A stretch of DNA of 64,000 bases from Onchocerca lupi (GCA_028564675.1 JAOVVO010000141.1:1-64000), one strand, 5' to 3'. Positions 1 through 12,012 are shown, numbered from the stretch's first letter. Numbers and translations are program-made. Notes: a model not told the origin generated them from the sequence alone.

Positions 1-214
1 TTTGTACATATATATATATATGATTTTTCCTTCATGCAGTTATTGCATCCTATAAGTTTTGTTAATGTATTGCTGATTTCAGTGAGTAAAAATAAGTTTC
101 TAGCATTTTGCAAAAAGGTGCTAAACTTTATGATATATTCAAAAATACAAAATCATTCCCCAAAAAAACGAAAATCCACATTTTAGCATATAAAATGTAC
201 ACTATCAAACGTAC

Positions 215-3200
215 GATTCTCTTGACGATTTCGGTTATTTCTTTGATAGCTTTCTTCACACCTTCTTTATTACCTTCAATTTTGATTTCATCTGAATTTG
301 TCTGTTCATTCGGAATACTTATCTGGACTCCAGTTTCATCTTTGATTTTGGAAACTGAAGCAAAATATTAATAAGTAATCTGTAGTGACCGGAAAGTAAT
401 ACAATTCGCTAAGCTTATTTCACTTTCATATTTTGATTTCCAGAAACTCCTGGTCAAAAGAAAAAAAAAGATGATAAAAAAATATTGTGGATAGAAAATT
501 TTATTCCTGAGCTTACAATGTTTAGATAGGTTTTGTTTCAGCAAAGTTTTAAAATAATGGTCAAAAAAAAAACAAAGAAAGATCTCCGTACAATCAATCG
601 ACATATGTAGTGACATAAAAATTAATGTATCAGCGAGTAACAGCTTATGAATGGTTTATTATGATTTGAACTGACCGATATTTGAAATTATACGGAGTGG
701 AAAGAAAAATTCAAACGTTTAGTACGTTACTTCAATTTTGCTTTCATATCATTTCAATGTATTGGCTAAACGGCAAAATATAAAATAGTGAATGATAAGA
801 AAAAAGACAAACTCAGAGCTCCTCCTCTGCCGATAACATGACGATGAAGTGATGGACTGACTTTAATGGTTTCCGAAGACATTTTTTCGGTCAAACGTTT
901 GATTTCGCAGCGTAATGACATCTGTGCTTTCTTCACTTCTTCTGGTGCCCCTTCCAAATAGATTAAACCATCTTGTTCAAAACCAATCTGAACTTTGTCC
1001 TTGTTTGGAACCAAAGTCTAAAAAATGAAAAATAAAATAAGGATGTGTAAGAATGGGAAAGTTATATTTATTTGATCAGATCTAATAAATTTCCTAACTT
1101 TTAAAATTCCAAAAAAAAAAAGTGGAATAATTTAAAGACGTATGGTTGATGTTCCCAAAAATGTTTAACGTTCTCTCAGTCTTCTTTCTTTCCTCATATT
1201 TAAGATCACCAAAAATAAATGATTACAAAAAAAAAAAAAAAAAAAGGAAACTGATACTGAGACACTGACCAAAAAAAATCTCTGAACACAATTAAATAAA
1301 ATAATAACAAGCAATCAAACATAAATACCTCTAAAGTGGCTCCTTTTGGACCGATGAGAAATTTATGCATCCACGGTTCACAGGTGATTTCTGCCGTAAT
1401 GACACTACTTGCTTTAGCATAAACCATTGCCAATGCTTCACCTAATTTCGTTGGATCACCACGTAAAGTTATAGTATCAGAATCTTCCTCTTCTGGCGGT
1501 ACTTCAACGCTTACACCAGTAGCTTTTAATATTTCAGCTAATCCACGTCGCTGAGGCCCAACAACATAACGATGCTGTGCACGCGTCACCTAAATCTTCA
1601 CAAAATAAACATTGCATTTCCAATCAAGTTATCATAAAATCTAGTTAAAGATAAATATTATAGTAGGTACAAATATGATAATGAATCAGTGCTGCGAGAC
1701 TAGATATAGATTAGAAAAATTTTAATTAGCTTAAAAACATGACATATGCTGACTGATCAATTAATATAAAACAAATGTGGATCCGAAAGTTAAAAATATC
1801 AATAACCATATAAAATGAAGAAGAAAATTTTCGTTTTTTATTAAAAAAAAATTATTAGAAGCACAAAATTTTTTTTTTTTTTATATATAATAAGTACCCT
1901 GATGATGATGGCATAGTAAAAAAACCGGTTCATTCAAAATAATTACCTGACATGTTACTGGTTTCACTATTGCTTTCATAGTCTCATAAATTTGGCGAAC
2001 AGCTGCAGCTGCATGATGAACACCCTCCTTCTCACCAGTAATGACAATTACTTCACTGGATGCAGTTGGTGGTGGAATGTTAATTTTGGCACCTGTCTTA
2101 GAGGCTAATTCATCGATCGTTTCATTGAACGGTCCACGGATGAACGGATAATAAACGCGTGGTATCATCAAGTGTTCTTGTGCTAATTTCGACTGAAAAA
2201 TTTTTTAAGATTTCAACATATTCTTAAAAGCATAACATATATGAAGGAAGAAACCAATTACATGGACTGATTTAGGTAAATATGTAGTTGCAAGAATTCA
2301 CTACGACCACTAAGCTTCTAGCTTCACAACCATCAGAGCAACAATCCGACAATTCACTTCAGTAGTATTCTTTATCAGCGACAAAAGCAAGAATAATTGT
2401 TTGTCACGAAGAATCACTCTTCACCCAATCAATAAAACCTTTCTCAACAGCATTCATCTCTGATCACACAAGACACAAAAAACCTTCTCACTCTTATTGC
2501 TGACTTTAGTCGAATCATAACAGCACGAATCAATTTCCAATACAACCAAACTACAAATCAAATTGCAAAGTATCTAAGCTATAGTAAAGCGTATGCAAAA
2601 ACATGAGCGTATTCGAATGCAACTAACTTTGCATCAAAATTTCAAAGCAATAGGTAAGAACTTTCTGATATCTAAGATTTTGCGCTGATATAGATAAATG
2701 CGCGTTTAAGAACTTTCGAAAATTTAAAATTCTGAATACACTTTACATTTTTATTTATATAGATATAGATTAGCTGGAGACTGACATGCGAAACATTGCC
2801 GGTCCCTATAGATACGTCCCGCGTTATCAATAACAATGATAACGATAGTGATAATAATAACAATAATAAAATAATAATAAAAGTTAATAGTCGTAAAAAA
2901 ATTAACAATAATTATAATAATTACAATAGTAATAAATGATAATTAAAGAAACATCATGTCAAATCCTACCTGTTTATCGCTTACGAGCTGAATTTCATGT
3001 ACTGCTTTTTCGATACCATCACGTGGACCAATTATTTTGATGATGTCACTTGGTGAATCACGACCTGGTACCATTATTCGGCAATCCGTATCTTGCTCTA
3101 ATTGTCGCAACTTAATACCTTCTCTTCCTAGAATAGAAAGAACAGTAAAAATTTTGCGACAAATACTGAAGTAACATTAAATTCAATTCAACCGATAAAA

Positions 3201-5107
3201 AAAAACTGATTTGAGAGAATGCAGAATAAATCTTGATGCAAACAATCATACTTCCTTAATTTACAGATAAATGCATGAATATATGACACGAAAATATTTT
3301 GTATCAATAAAATACCGCCCATTTCAAAAAATTATCTCAAACAGACCGATCAAAACACGATGATGTTCCTTCGGTATTGCAATTTCACGAGCCGCTTGCG
3401 TCTTCAACTTACGTGCAACATGTGAACGTGCTTCTTCAACCCGCTGACGTTTTCCAGTGATTAGGAGTGTTAACGAATGATCTTTAGCTTCACATATTTC
3501 AATTTGTGTGCCAGTTGCTAAAGCTATTTCGTTACATTTTTGCTGTTCTTCATTAGTATTTCCGAAATTTTTATTACTGGTTCTTGATGCACGTTCATCA
3601 CCAGAGAGATGATAAACCTAAAAAGAAGATTTAAACTATAGCTTTTATGATGAAAAAAACAACATCCTAATCTAAATGGAATAAATGGACTGCACAGTAA
3701 AATACGTTTACGAAAATCAGTGTAATTTCATGCACGGAACGCAAGAGTTATCTAAACAACTTTCATACAGTCGAAACATTTAATACGGATGTATAGTCTG
3801 AAAGAGCAACACATAACAGTGTCTTCCCGTATTTTACAAATGCTGATATATATTTCTTCAGCACTTTTGCATATTAACTACTGCTATTTCCATAATGCAG
3901 TTCACTGAATAGGTGTGAAATGTATCATTCTGCATTTCATAGAAAACAAAATGAAACTTTTCCTTTTCTCTTTTTTTTTTTTTCTTTTTTTTGTCTTGTT
4001 CACCTTTAAGTCGGGAAATATAGAGTGAGACATGAAAATGACATATTGCATTATGAAAACCAAAACTGATAAAACAAGAAACCACCTGTGTGGTTCTTTC
4101 AGAACGAACAGCGGGAGGCTTATTCCATATACCTCCGAGTAGCTGTGAAGCACATGCATTCAGTTTGTCTGGTAGTTCCGGAAAATCCGTGCTATAATCA
4201 AGGACACTGACACCGGCCTCAGAATGATTTATCCCGCTTGCTCCTGCAGTACCACCGTTCTGTAATGTTGTGTGATAACGTTCAGCACCTGGCGCTAGAT
4301 TAATTGCTCCTAAAAATTTTTTAATCGGAAATTCAATACCTCCATAACGTTTTAAATAACATTAGAACGATTAATTACATTAATAAGTGGTCATAAAGCA
4401 ATAAATTAAATTGGTAACAAATTTATAGATTAAAGCAGTTCAAAGCATTGGTCTAAAACGTTCTCCAATGAACTCAGATTGATTTAGGCTTCACTGACTA
4501 GTACTTTTTGCTTTATAATTAAAGGACCGCATCAAATAGATAACCAAACTATAAATCATACGTTAATTACCTGCTCTGTTCCCATTTGAAAAATTCTATC
4601 CCACAAATCGACAGATTTTCTTTCTAGTGATTTTTTTTTTTTTTTTTTATGAATATCAACAATGAATTAGGGTCAACCTATAGTCGATGAGATAAGTAAC
4701 ATGTTACCAGTTATCAGAGTAATAATACGATTACTATCTAAAAAACTACCTAAGCCGTCATTCTTATTTCTAATCCTAATTCTTTATGCATGCAACGATA
4801 AAAACACAACACCATTTATTTAGGATAAGATTCGGTTTCGTTATTAATCCCACAAATAACACTAACTTCAGAATAAATTTGGAAATTTAGAAATCCTACT
4901 AACAACAACAACAGAACATCGAAATAATAAAAGATAGAGTAATAATATCAAAAAATATCAAGGAACAAAGGAAACTATGAAGTTTTTCTGTGAGATTTTT
5001 ATTTTTCAAAATTAATTAATGCCAATGAATCGACGACACTAACCTTCGTTCGTTATATCAGATGATTCAGTGGATTTCTCCTGCTCATAATTTACAACTT
5101 TTTCCAT
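215..5107 (-). CDS. Vigilin (HDLBP/Scp160-type multi-KH RNA-binding protein), 5' part; 3' end lies left of the window
   Basis: Eight exons on the minus strand, all in phase: 5107-5044, 4309-4086, 3617-3347, 3127-2970, 2192-1947, 1589-1329, 1017-813, 354-215, giving 523 codons; the last donor (GTACGT) leads off the left edge. Vigilins carry up to about 14 tandem KH domains and bind RNA and ribosomes in the cytoplasm. Residues 1-96 are the non-KH N-terminus with the vigilin-like stretch DYSTDFPELP. KH folds follow, with GxxG-loop variants GREG (near residue 187), GPFN (exon 5), GPQRRG and GPKG (exon 6) and GRGG at the exon 7/8 junction, each followed by the I/V-rich beta strand and a basic helix. 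The exon 7 donor is weak (A|GTTTGT) but joins in phase to exon 8, restoring a KH core. The start is the first in-frame ATG; an out-of-frame ATG lies 7 nt upstream. The size is consistent with the first third to half of a vigilin. Family assignment is firm; exact ends are inferred. Confidence 0.9.
2608..2772 (+). repeat. Dispersed repeat copy 1 (inside a vigilin intron)
   Basis: Shares the order of blocks TATTCGAATGCAA, ATCAAAATTTCAAAG, GGTAAGAACTTTC, AAGATTTTG and finally CATTTTTATTTATATAGATA with copies near 8.9, 10.2 and 10.5 kb. It carries an internal partial duplication of the central GAACTTTC block. No coding capacity was seen. The element class is unknown; its uniform 3' block suggests a short non-autonomous transposable element. 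Confidence 0.6.
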
Positions 5108-6870
5108 GTTTCATGCGAAAATTATTCACTGTGTTGTTCCGGCTCGTTTTTCAACAGTGATCGGCTCGCGTGTTCCGCTGGGCTAGTTCGGGTTTCGTTT
5201 TCAGTACTGCAACGATTACAAATACTGATCTGATAATTTAACGCTCAATTATTGTAATATCGATAGCAATGAATAGTTACAACAGATATTTATATGATCG
5301 TGGATCGTGATCACTTTAGTACTGGGTAACAAATATAATAAGAATTCTCTTTTCACATGTTTTATTACTGCTATGGCGAATTCTTTATTGGATAGCACTC
5401 ATATTTCATAATTCGACTTTAACAGAATACATTCTTTCAAAGAGATATTTTTGTCGAACTAAATGGCTTAGCAATCGAAAGATTCATAAAAAAATAAAAA
5501 TAATTATCTGAGCAATACATTATAGCGTCTATTGACATTTATTTCTTTTGTTTAAGAGAAACATCGGCTGAGAAAATGATCTGCATACACTTTTTTCCCA
5601 ACAATTATTGCTATAAAACATGGAGATTTCTTTCAAGAACTTTGAAAACTGAGGATTCTATTGAATACAAAAGCCGATTTTTGACAAGAATCAGTTATTG
5701 AAAATCTATACCAAAGCTGATGAAATTAAGTACAGCTCAATCCTCCCTTAATTATTCTCTTTATAAACTCCACAGCTTCTGAATTAATAGTATAACGGTA
5801 TTGTCCTGCCTTAATGGTGTTAATTGGTACCGAGATGATATTCCGAAAAAAAAAAAAAGAAAAAAGAGCATAAATATGCAGCAAAAACTAGAAATTTTCA
5901 ATCATTATTTGTTAGTAGACATTTTTAAGGATGAAACTTTGAATAATAGAAATATTCAAAAGTAAAAAACTGATCTAGATGACATTTCTGGCAAATTCCG
6001 ATCATCTATATCGTTCATAAATTTTTACCATTTTATATGACATAAACTTTTCGAAATCCATAATAAATTCAAGAAAATCAACCTACCAAACTGCTCGTAG
6101 AAGGCCTTTGAGTAGCACCTGATAAGAAGATGCAACCCAAAACTGTAAGTTTATTGCTTTTACCTGTAAATCATTCGAAAAGCCAGATTACATTTATAAT
6201 TATATCAGGTAAAAATAATTATCGATAGATTGTGCTTTATAATGATCGCAGTAGATGATCACAATTTACAGAATTAAATTGCTTTTTAAAGAAACACAGT
6301 GATTCCACCTATCCGATCAATCGATATGATAGTATCAATTTCATTAGTGAAATATCAATACAATCTTTATGTAATCTGTCCCTATAACTCTTACGGTGCT
6401 AACTATAAATGTTACAGGGATGGAATACAGTTTAGAACATCTTCTTCCTAGATGCCACCTAGCAACACACAGTTTTCTCGGTTTGCTTTAAATCAGAAAA
6501 ATCTTCTGTAATTTTTTTAAGAACTGAGTAGTAAGAAGTATAAATTATATTTCGTTGCTAAAAATAGAAGGCTCAATTATTTTAATATCCTCTAAATAGA
6601 TGCAATTTACTGAGAAACGAAAAAAAAAAAAAAAAAAAAAACTAAATATCGTTCAGATGCAAGCAACCATCCTAATATTTCTTTCCTTTAGTTTTTTTTT
6701 TCATTATGAAAGAATGGTATTTTCCTATCAGAAAAATGCCAAATATCATCTAATTTTGAAACCTGCTCACCCAAATCTCCTGAATACATATAACACGTCA
6801 TTAATCTGAACTTCTGGGAAACTAATTTGCGCGGCAAAGTAAGCGCTCAAAATTAACGCAGCCAGTTAGA

Positions 6871-6933
6871 TGACGAATATTAGCGTCACCGAAATGACGC
6901 TAAAATTCGTCACTTCGGTTTTTCGACGAATTT
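6871..6933. repeat. Overlapping inverted repeats (hairpin cluster)
   Basis: Arm 6871-6888 (TGACGAATATTAGCGTCA) pairs with 6895-6912 around a 6-nt loop with a single mismatch. The 3' arm can alternatively pair its outer 9 bases (6903-6911) with 6925-6933. The three half-sites give two mutually exclusive hairpins. No coding sequence overlaps. It could be the remnant of a small palindromic transposable element. Confidence 0.7.
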
Positions 6934-7466
6934 GGCGATGATGACGTCTCTTTGGCGACACTGAACTAACTAGTGAGGAAAGCGAGTATTTGAGGTGACA
7001 CTGTTCAATGTAAACATTGAAGAGATATGCTTGGCGGATGTTTAAGAGTAAAGCAGAAACGATTAATGAGAGTTGCGGAATGTGCAAGGAAGAATGAATT
7101 TGTCTATTCAATTTTTATGTGGCTATAATTTTAATGTTTGCATCTATGTCGATGTGTTAGGCTTTCACTTAAGAGTCCCTGTTATCTATGTTTTGTACAT
7201 CACTTTGAATCATAGCAAAGGAAGAGAAAATGTACAATTTCGACGTGTCGTGGCCAAAAAAATGGCAAAGGTGCAGTGCTAAGAAATCGGTAACAAATGA
7301 TTGATGGTTATCATTTATTTCCGCGACAGTTTTTAAGTTTCTTTGAAAAAATGATCTGAAAAAGAAAGAATAATCGCCCAACTCAACAGAGCAAATAGAG
7401 CGTCAGCACGCGAAGGAATGATCATCGATTTATTCTGCATGTCCACGTATTGCAACTGAAAATGTC

Positions 7467-7788
7467 ATGGATTTAACTTCTCCATCACTAATCATTGATC
7501 ACTGCAGATCTATTCTCAAAGAATATAACATAGCGAGAGAATGGTTAGCTAACGGAACACTTCTTCGATTCAATTTGCCAACTAGTGTCATCTGTGGATT
7601 GTTGCATGAATTGGTTGATTCAACAACAAACAGGTCATTCTGTCAACCAATCATTTTACTGCTCTTATCTTCATTATCATCGTTGGCATCAATATCGTTG
7701 CCCACTCCATTCCGGTAGTACTATCGTTATCATCTATCTATTTTCTCTCCCCGTTTTCCTTGACAGTGTAATAAATGACAACGTATGA
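7467..7788 (+). CDS. Possible small two-exon gene of unknown function
   Basis: Exon 7467-7633 opens with ATG and encodes 55 residues of ordinary, non-repetitive composition (beginning MDLTSPSLIIDHCRSILKE and including IAREWLANGTLLRFNLP), then a CAG|GTCATT donor. A pyrimidine-rich stretch ending TTGACAG at 7761-7766 gives an in-phase acceptor, and six more codons lead to a stop at 7788, for 62 residues in total. An AATAAA lies inside the last exon. No family was recognised and no trans-splice acceptor is obvious upstream. It may be a real small protein, the first exon of a larger decayed gene, or a chance open frame. Confidence 0.3.
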
Positions 7789-8899
7789 TCAGTAGAATTG
7801 CGATCTATGTAGTACAAAAGAAAATTCTTATCAGGGAAAGATTAACATCACCAGTGTCTTTTTCACACTTTTAAATATTCGAAACTGGGATTTTCAACAA
7901 ATAGACTTCTAGAAGTTACTGTTACAATGCCTTCTATGACGTGTCCTTAATACAGTTCACGTTTTGGTTTCGGATTCCAATATAAGAGCAGTGAAATCTT
8001 CTTTTCAAGAAATATGCGGTTCCTAGTGAATTCATTTGCAATTGCTTGTTTATTAAAACAAGAAGCTGGAGCGTAACATCTCGTATATCATCTTGATTAT
8101 TCTCAAATGTTTTTTAGATTGTGTCAAATGTTGTAACCATCACTTGGAAAACCGATGTTCCTTTATTGAGCAATAAGTTGTTTTGAAATATCAAGTCCCT
8201 GGTACTTTGGTTTCTCATTTGTGCCTTCTCTGTTGTTTATGAATCATTGTAGCAAATCTCTTCACTGTTTTTTCCAATCAATTATGACCGAAAATATTTC
8301 TATGAGGATTGGTCATAACATTGTTTATCTGACAAGTGTCTTTCCATTTGAAGTTTAAAAAAATTATTTTCAGTACGAATAAATAAAGTTCCCTTTATTG
8401 TTTGACTTACTGTTTTTTTTTTTCTTTTTGCATATATGAGAAAGGTAGCAGCCTACACCTCACTTTATTTTCAGGCTCTACTCCTAATTATCCTGTAATA
8501 GGCAAAGAATTCCTGAGAGAACAACTAACAAGCCTTAGATAGATAAAATAGGCGCTGTGATTATCTATTCAAGAAGCACCTTAAATGTATGAAACGAATT
8601 ATAACTGAATCATTTTTTTCCTTACAGAAGCATTCTATTCTGATTTTTTTTTTTTTTTTTTTTGCTGTTAACTAAAGCCTCTAATTTGTGCAGCAATGTA
8701 TCAAACTGCTCTTAGCTTTAAGTCAAATACATAAGAGAGGAGATAATTAGTTATCCATATGTCTATGCGTTCGTACAGAAAAAATAAAAGGTATCTTGTC
8801 CATCATGTGTCATCAGAAGACAAAGACGGTGACGATCACGTATACGTTGCAGTCATTATAATGCACGTATCACGCAATGCGTGGCCGAATCTAGCTAGT

Positions 8900-9000
8900 T
8901 TATATAAATAAAAATGTAAATGTTTGTTCAAAATCTTAAATCTCCGAAAGTTCTTACCGATCTTTGGAATTTTGACACAACGTTGTCTTCGAATATGCGC
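8900..9000 (-). repeat. Dispersed repeat copy 2
   Basis: Reverse-complement copy. It starts with TATATAAATAAAAATGTAAA (the complement of the shared 3' block) and continues through CAAAATCTTAAATCTCCGAA and the complement of the GAAGAACTTTC block to TTCGAATATGCG. Block order and spacing match the copies at 10.2 kb and 2.6 kb. Confidence 0.6.
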
Positions 9001-9439
9001 ATATTATTTCTATATACTTTTTAAATGAAGGCGTTGCTGAGGTTCAATTTGGTTAAATGGAAAAGATAGAAAAGAAAAAGCGCATATACGACAATATAAT
9101 CTTGATCTTCTGGCGAGGCAAATATTCATATGAAAGCAGCTTGACTGCATGGAAAAAGAAGAAAGTTATAACAAAATATATAAAAATTGCAAAATATTAA
9201 AGAAAGAAAAAACATGAATTAAAAAGAGACAAAAAAAAAAATAAATAAAATACTACGAAATATTTTAATTAAAAAATAAATGAAACCTAAATAAGGGCAC
9301 AGTTCGGGTAAACAGATACAGAAATTCCTAACATCGAAAACGCAGATCAATTGACTCTGTTAAATAAGAGAATCCGATCGAATGTAATTTGGTATTGTAA
9401 CCTGGTTGGTTTGAAGATTGCTTCATCTTGTTTGTTATT

Positions 9440-9825
9440 CTGACTCAGCAGGTCAGCAATAAATGTCGGAAATGTTTTCTGTTCTGCCTTGTGTGACAAA
9501 GACGAATCCTTTTGAAAAAGTTTCAATGGTTGATGGAATGGTAATTTTTCGTAACAAATAATTATCAGAAAATATCCTGTGATATTGATCATTGGGTTAT
9601 TCTTTCCTTCATCGTTCGTACGAATACTACTCAAATGAATTGTCGATTGCCACCGCTGTGTCGATTTGAACTCACATAGAACTTGAAATTGAATTCCAGC
9701 TCTAAATCCTGCTTTTTTTAAATCCTTCCGGGGCTCTTCCCCTTATCTCCATCATGTCGCCTCGTGATTGGTTGGCCTCACTACTTGGAGCGTTCTGGCG
9801 GCAAACATGTTTATCCTTTTGGCGG
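9440..9825 (-). repeat. Decayed interspersed element, copy related to 49.24-49.64 kb
   Basis: Reverse-complement reading contains AAGGATAAACATGTTTGCCG, CCAGAACGCTCC, AGAGCCCC, AAGGATTTAAAA, GAGTTCAAATCGACACAG and CCCAATGATCAATAT in that order. The same blocks in the same order occur at 49.24-49.53 kb on the plus strand. The open stretch at 9347-9634 (minus) ends inside this element and is probably a chance frame in it. The tandem 24-bp duplication at 9796-9843 is at its end. Confidence 0.55.
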
Positions 9826-9843
9826 TAAACATGTTCATTTTTT
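9796..9843. repeat. 24-bp tandem duplication
   Basis: Two adjacent units, TGGCGGCAAACATGTTTATC plus CTTT and TGGCGGTAAACATGTTCATT plus TTTT, differ at four positions. The corresponding place at 49.24 kb has one unit, so the duplication looks specific to this copy of the element. Confidence 0.75.
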
Positions 9844-10069
9844 CGGCCTATTTGCCCCCTTTTGATTTCAAAGGGATAGCGCTGTTTGTCCTCCTTTACC
9901 CATTACTACATCTTTTGATTTCGCCAAGCTACTTGACTTTTTCATAATGAATAATGAGGAAATAATATGGACGAAGAGAATTAAAAGGTGAACATAGATA
10001 GGAGGAAAGAGAGTGAAAGGAGCAAAAAAGAGGCAAAATGGAAAAATGATAAAGGAGAAGAAGGCAGAA

Positions 10070-10092
10070 GAGAGAGAGAGAGAGAGAGAGAT
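10070..10092. repeat. (GA)n microsatellite
   Basis: An uninterrupted run of AG dinucleotides, embedded in a purine-rich plus strand from about 10.0 to 10.1 kb. The purine bias also keeps a shadow reading frame open here; no gene is inferred from it. Confidence 0.9.
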
Positions 10093-10159
10093 AGAAAGAA
10101 AAATATTGTCACAAAAGAGAATACTTTTATCTGTCATAGGTATGACATCTATATAATAA

Positions 10160-10290
10160 TACAGGTATATAAAAACACTCACCTATTCGAATGCAATATG
10201 TATCAAAAGTTTAAAGAAGTTGATGAAGAACCTTTGGAGATTCAAGATTTGCAACAACGGACATCTACATTTTTATTTATATAGATATAG
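10160..10290 (+). repeat. Dispersed repeat copy 3
   Basis: Contains CTATTCGAATGCAA, ATCAAAAGTTTAAAGAAGTT, GATGAAGAACCTTTGGAGAT, TCAAGATTTGCAACA and the 3' block ACATTTTTATTTATATAGAT. This is the most intact-looking copy and the best seed for a family search. Confidence 0.6.
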
Positions 10291-10494
10291 TATATGGAAT
10301 GCATGGAGGAAGGAAAGTAGGAGAAAATAGATGGAAGATACAACGATGCAAAAGTAATTCATTTCAATTCATTGATCTCGACTATTCTACATTTATCTAG
10401 TTAGTCCAACGCTCTGGTGATCAGTGACATCGTCGTGATGATATAACCTCCATAAATATTTTCATACTAATTGGAAATTCTTAAATGCTCCTTC

Positions 10495-10615
10495 TTCATA
10501 TAGAAACATACGTTTATTCGAATGTAACATTCGATCAAAACTTCACATCAATCGGTGAAGAACTTGAAATGTTGCGCAGCAAATAGCAACGATTACTTAC
10601 ATTTTATTCATATGG
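10495..10615 (+). repeat. Dispersed repeat copy 4 (diverged)
   Basis: Contains TTATTCGAATGTAACATTCG, ATCAAAACTTCACATCAATC, GGTGAAGAACTTGAAATGTTG and a decayed 3' block ACATTTTATTCATATGGAT. Same block order as copies 1 and 3, with more substitutions. Confidence 0.5.
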
Positions 10616-11139
10616 ATTACAAATAATTCAGTCGATGCCGTATTTAATTGGTGGCTGCGTTAAATTTTCTCCCAGTTTTTGAGAAGTCCACTTTTGGCAT
10701 TATTGCAAAGTGAATTGAATTGACAGGTAACGAGGGATTTATTGTATTTGGAGGTTAATGCTGCGGTTTAAATTCACTTTTTTCTCGTTTGGTTTCGATT
10801 TCATATTTAATAATCGAAAAAAACTCTCATATTTCTCATATACTACGACTTTGGTTAGAAAACAAACATTAAGCGGAAAAGAGAATATCAGTTGTAAGAT
10901 ATTATGAATTAATCTTGTAATTTGTTTTATCTTATCAGCAGTCATGGGATATTCCGACACTCATCTTTGACATTAGTTCTTTGTAAATAAACTTCATAAT
11001 ACATGGCATCACAACTCAATTTCCATGTTATTTTTAGCTGTTTTTTGGATATCTTTACCTATCAACATTGATATTAAAGCGAAAAATTTTCAGACACAGT
11101 TACGCTGCACTAGTTACACAGTTTACCTTTTTAGGTTCA

Positions 11140-12012
11140 ATGATGCGATCATTCGTGAGCAATATATTGGTAGCATGTCGAAGTGATGTCGATGTACAAC
11201 ATTCATTGTTTTCGGCTTTATTCTCCATAATAGCAGTCAGTGTAACATATATGTTTCGTGTCGAAAAGTGGCAATTGGAATATGTAGTTTTCTTGCTATC
11301 GATTCCAACATCAATATTCATTTGCGGTTGGCGTGCACGTTGGAATGCAGCGCAGGCATCTCTCCTTGGAGGTACCTTCACATTGTCGCTACTTTGTGCT
11401 TATTCAACAAATAATTTCTATTTATCATTATTCGCGTGGTATTTCGCTTGCATCGCGGCATTTCACTACGGGGAATTCCTGATAACAGCGTTAACAAACC
11501 GATCAGATTTGAACTTTTCATCCTATCTTCTGGATCATTCATCCGCATATTGGGCAGCTGCTTTGACAAGTTGGGTGGAATATGCGGTGGAAGTACGTTT
11601 CTTACCGGTTCTAAAAAATGCTACTATAAGTTACGTTGGGTTGGTATTGATTATATTTGGTGAAATTTTACGAAAACTTGCAATGGTTCATGCAAATGGT
11701 GGATTCACGCATATGATTGCAATCGAGAAGCGTCCAAGACATAAATTGATTACTGATGGTGTATATGGTTTTGTGCGGCATCCAGGATACCTCGGTTGGC
11801 TAATTTGGTGCTTGGGTACTCAGGTAATGCTCTGCAACCCTATGTGTTTGATTCTTTACTCGCTAATTGGTTGGAATTTTTTCAACGAAAGAATATATTG
11901 GGAAGAGCGTTATCTGACTTGTTTCTTCGGCACGGAATATATTCAATATCGAAAGAACGTACCACTCGGAATACCTTTTATTAAAGGATATGAATCATGG
12001 CAATCGAGATAG
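11140..12012 (+). CDS. Protein-S-isoprenylcysteine O-methyltransferase (ICMT/Ste14 family), single exon
   Basis: Methylates the C-terminal prenylcysteine of CaaX proteins such as Ras and Rho, in the ER membrane, using S-adenosylmethionine. The 290-residue product is close to the family's usual length of about 280-290 and is strongly hydrophobic, with several membrane segments. Conserved C-terminal features are VYGFVRHPGYLGW (R at residue 213), a hydrophobic hairpin, then NERIYWEERYL and an FGTEYIQYRKNVP segment; these form the cofactor- and prenyl-binding core. The frame is open from 11068, but two acceptors (TTTTCAG ending 11093 and TTTTTAG ending 11134) fall inside that extension, so the Met-Met pair at 11140 is the likely start after trans-splicing. 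There are no introns, unlike every other confidently identified gene here. Family assignment is firm; the start is inferred. Confidence 0.93.
   Translation: MMRSFVSNILVACRSDVDVQHSLFSALFSIIAVSVTYMFRVEKWQLEYVVFLLSIPTSIFICGWRARWNAAQASLLGGTFTLSLLCAYSTNNFYLSLFAWYFACIAAFHYGEFLITALTNRSDLNFSSYLLDHSSAYWAAALTSWVEYAVEVRFLPVLKNATISYVGLVLIIFGEILRKLAMVHANGGFTHMIAIEKRPRHKLITDGVYGFVRHPGYLGWLIWCLGTQVMLCNPMCLILYSLIGWNFFNERIYWEERYLTCFFGTEYIQYRKNVPLGIPFIKGYESWQSR

Larger units (their letters stand above)
5108..11092. other. Intergenic region between the divergent vigilin and ICMT genes
   Basis: About 6 kb without a recognised conserved gene. It contains a hairpin cluster near 6.87-6.93 kb, one possible two-exon small gene at 7.47-7.79 kb, three copies of a dispersed repeat (8.9-10.6 kb), an element half-shared with 49.2-49.6 kb, a (GA)n tract and several homopolymer A or T runs. 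The promoters of vigilin (minus) and ICMT (plus) must lie at its two ends, but no core promoter motif could be recognised. Confidence 0.6.

Noticed and set aside
9988..10284. 98-codon open frame with many Arg/Glu/Lys residues
   Set aside because: Composition is produced by the purine-rich (GA)n tract and it ends inside a dispersed repeat.
11100..11381. 93-codon open frame on the minus strand
   Set aside because: Lies opposite the ICMT coding sequence and has no family resemblance.
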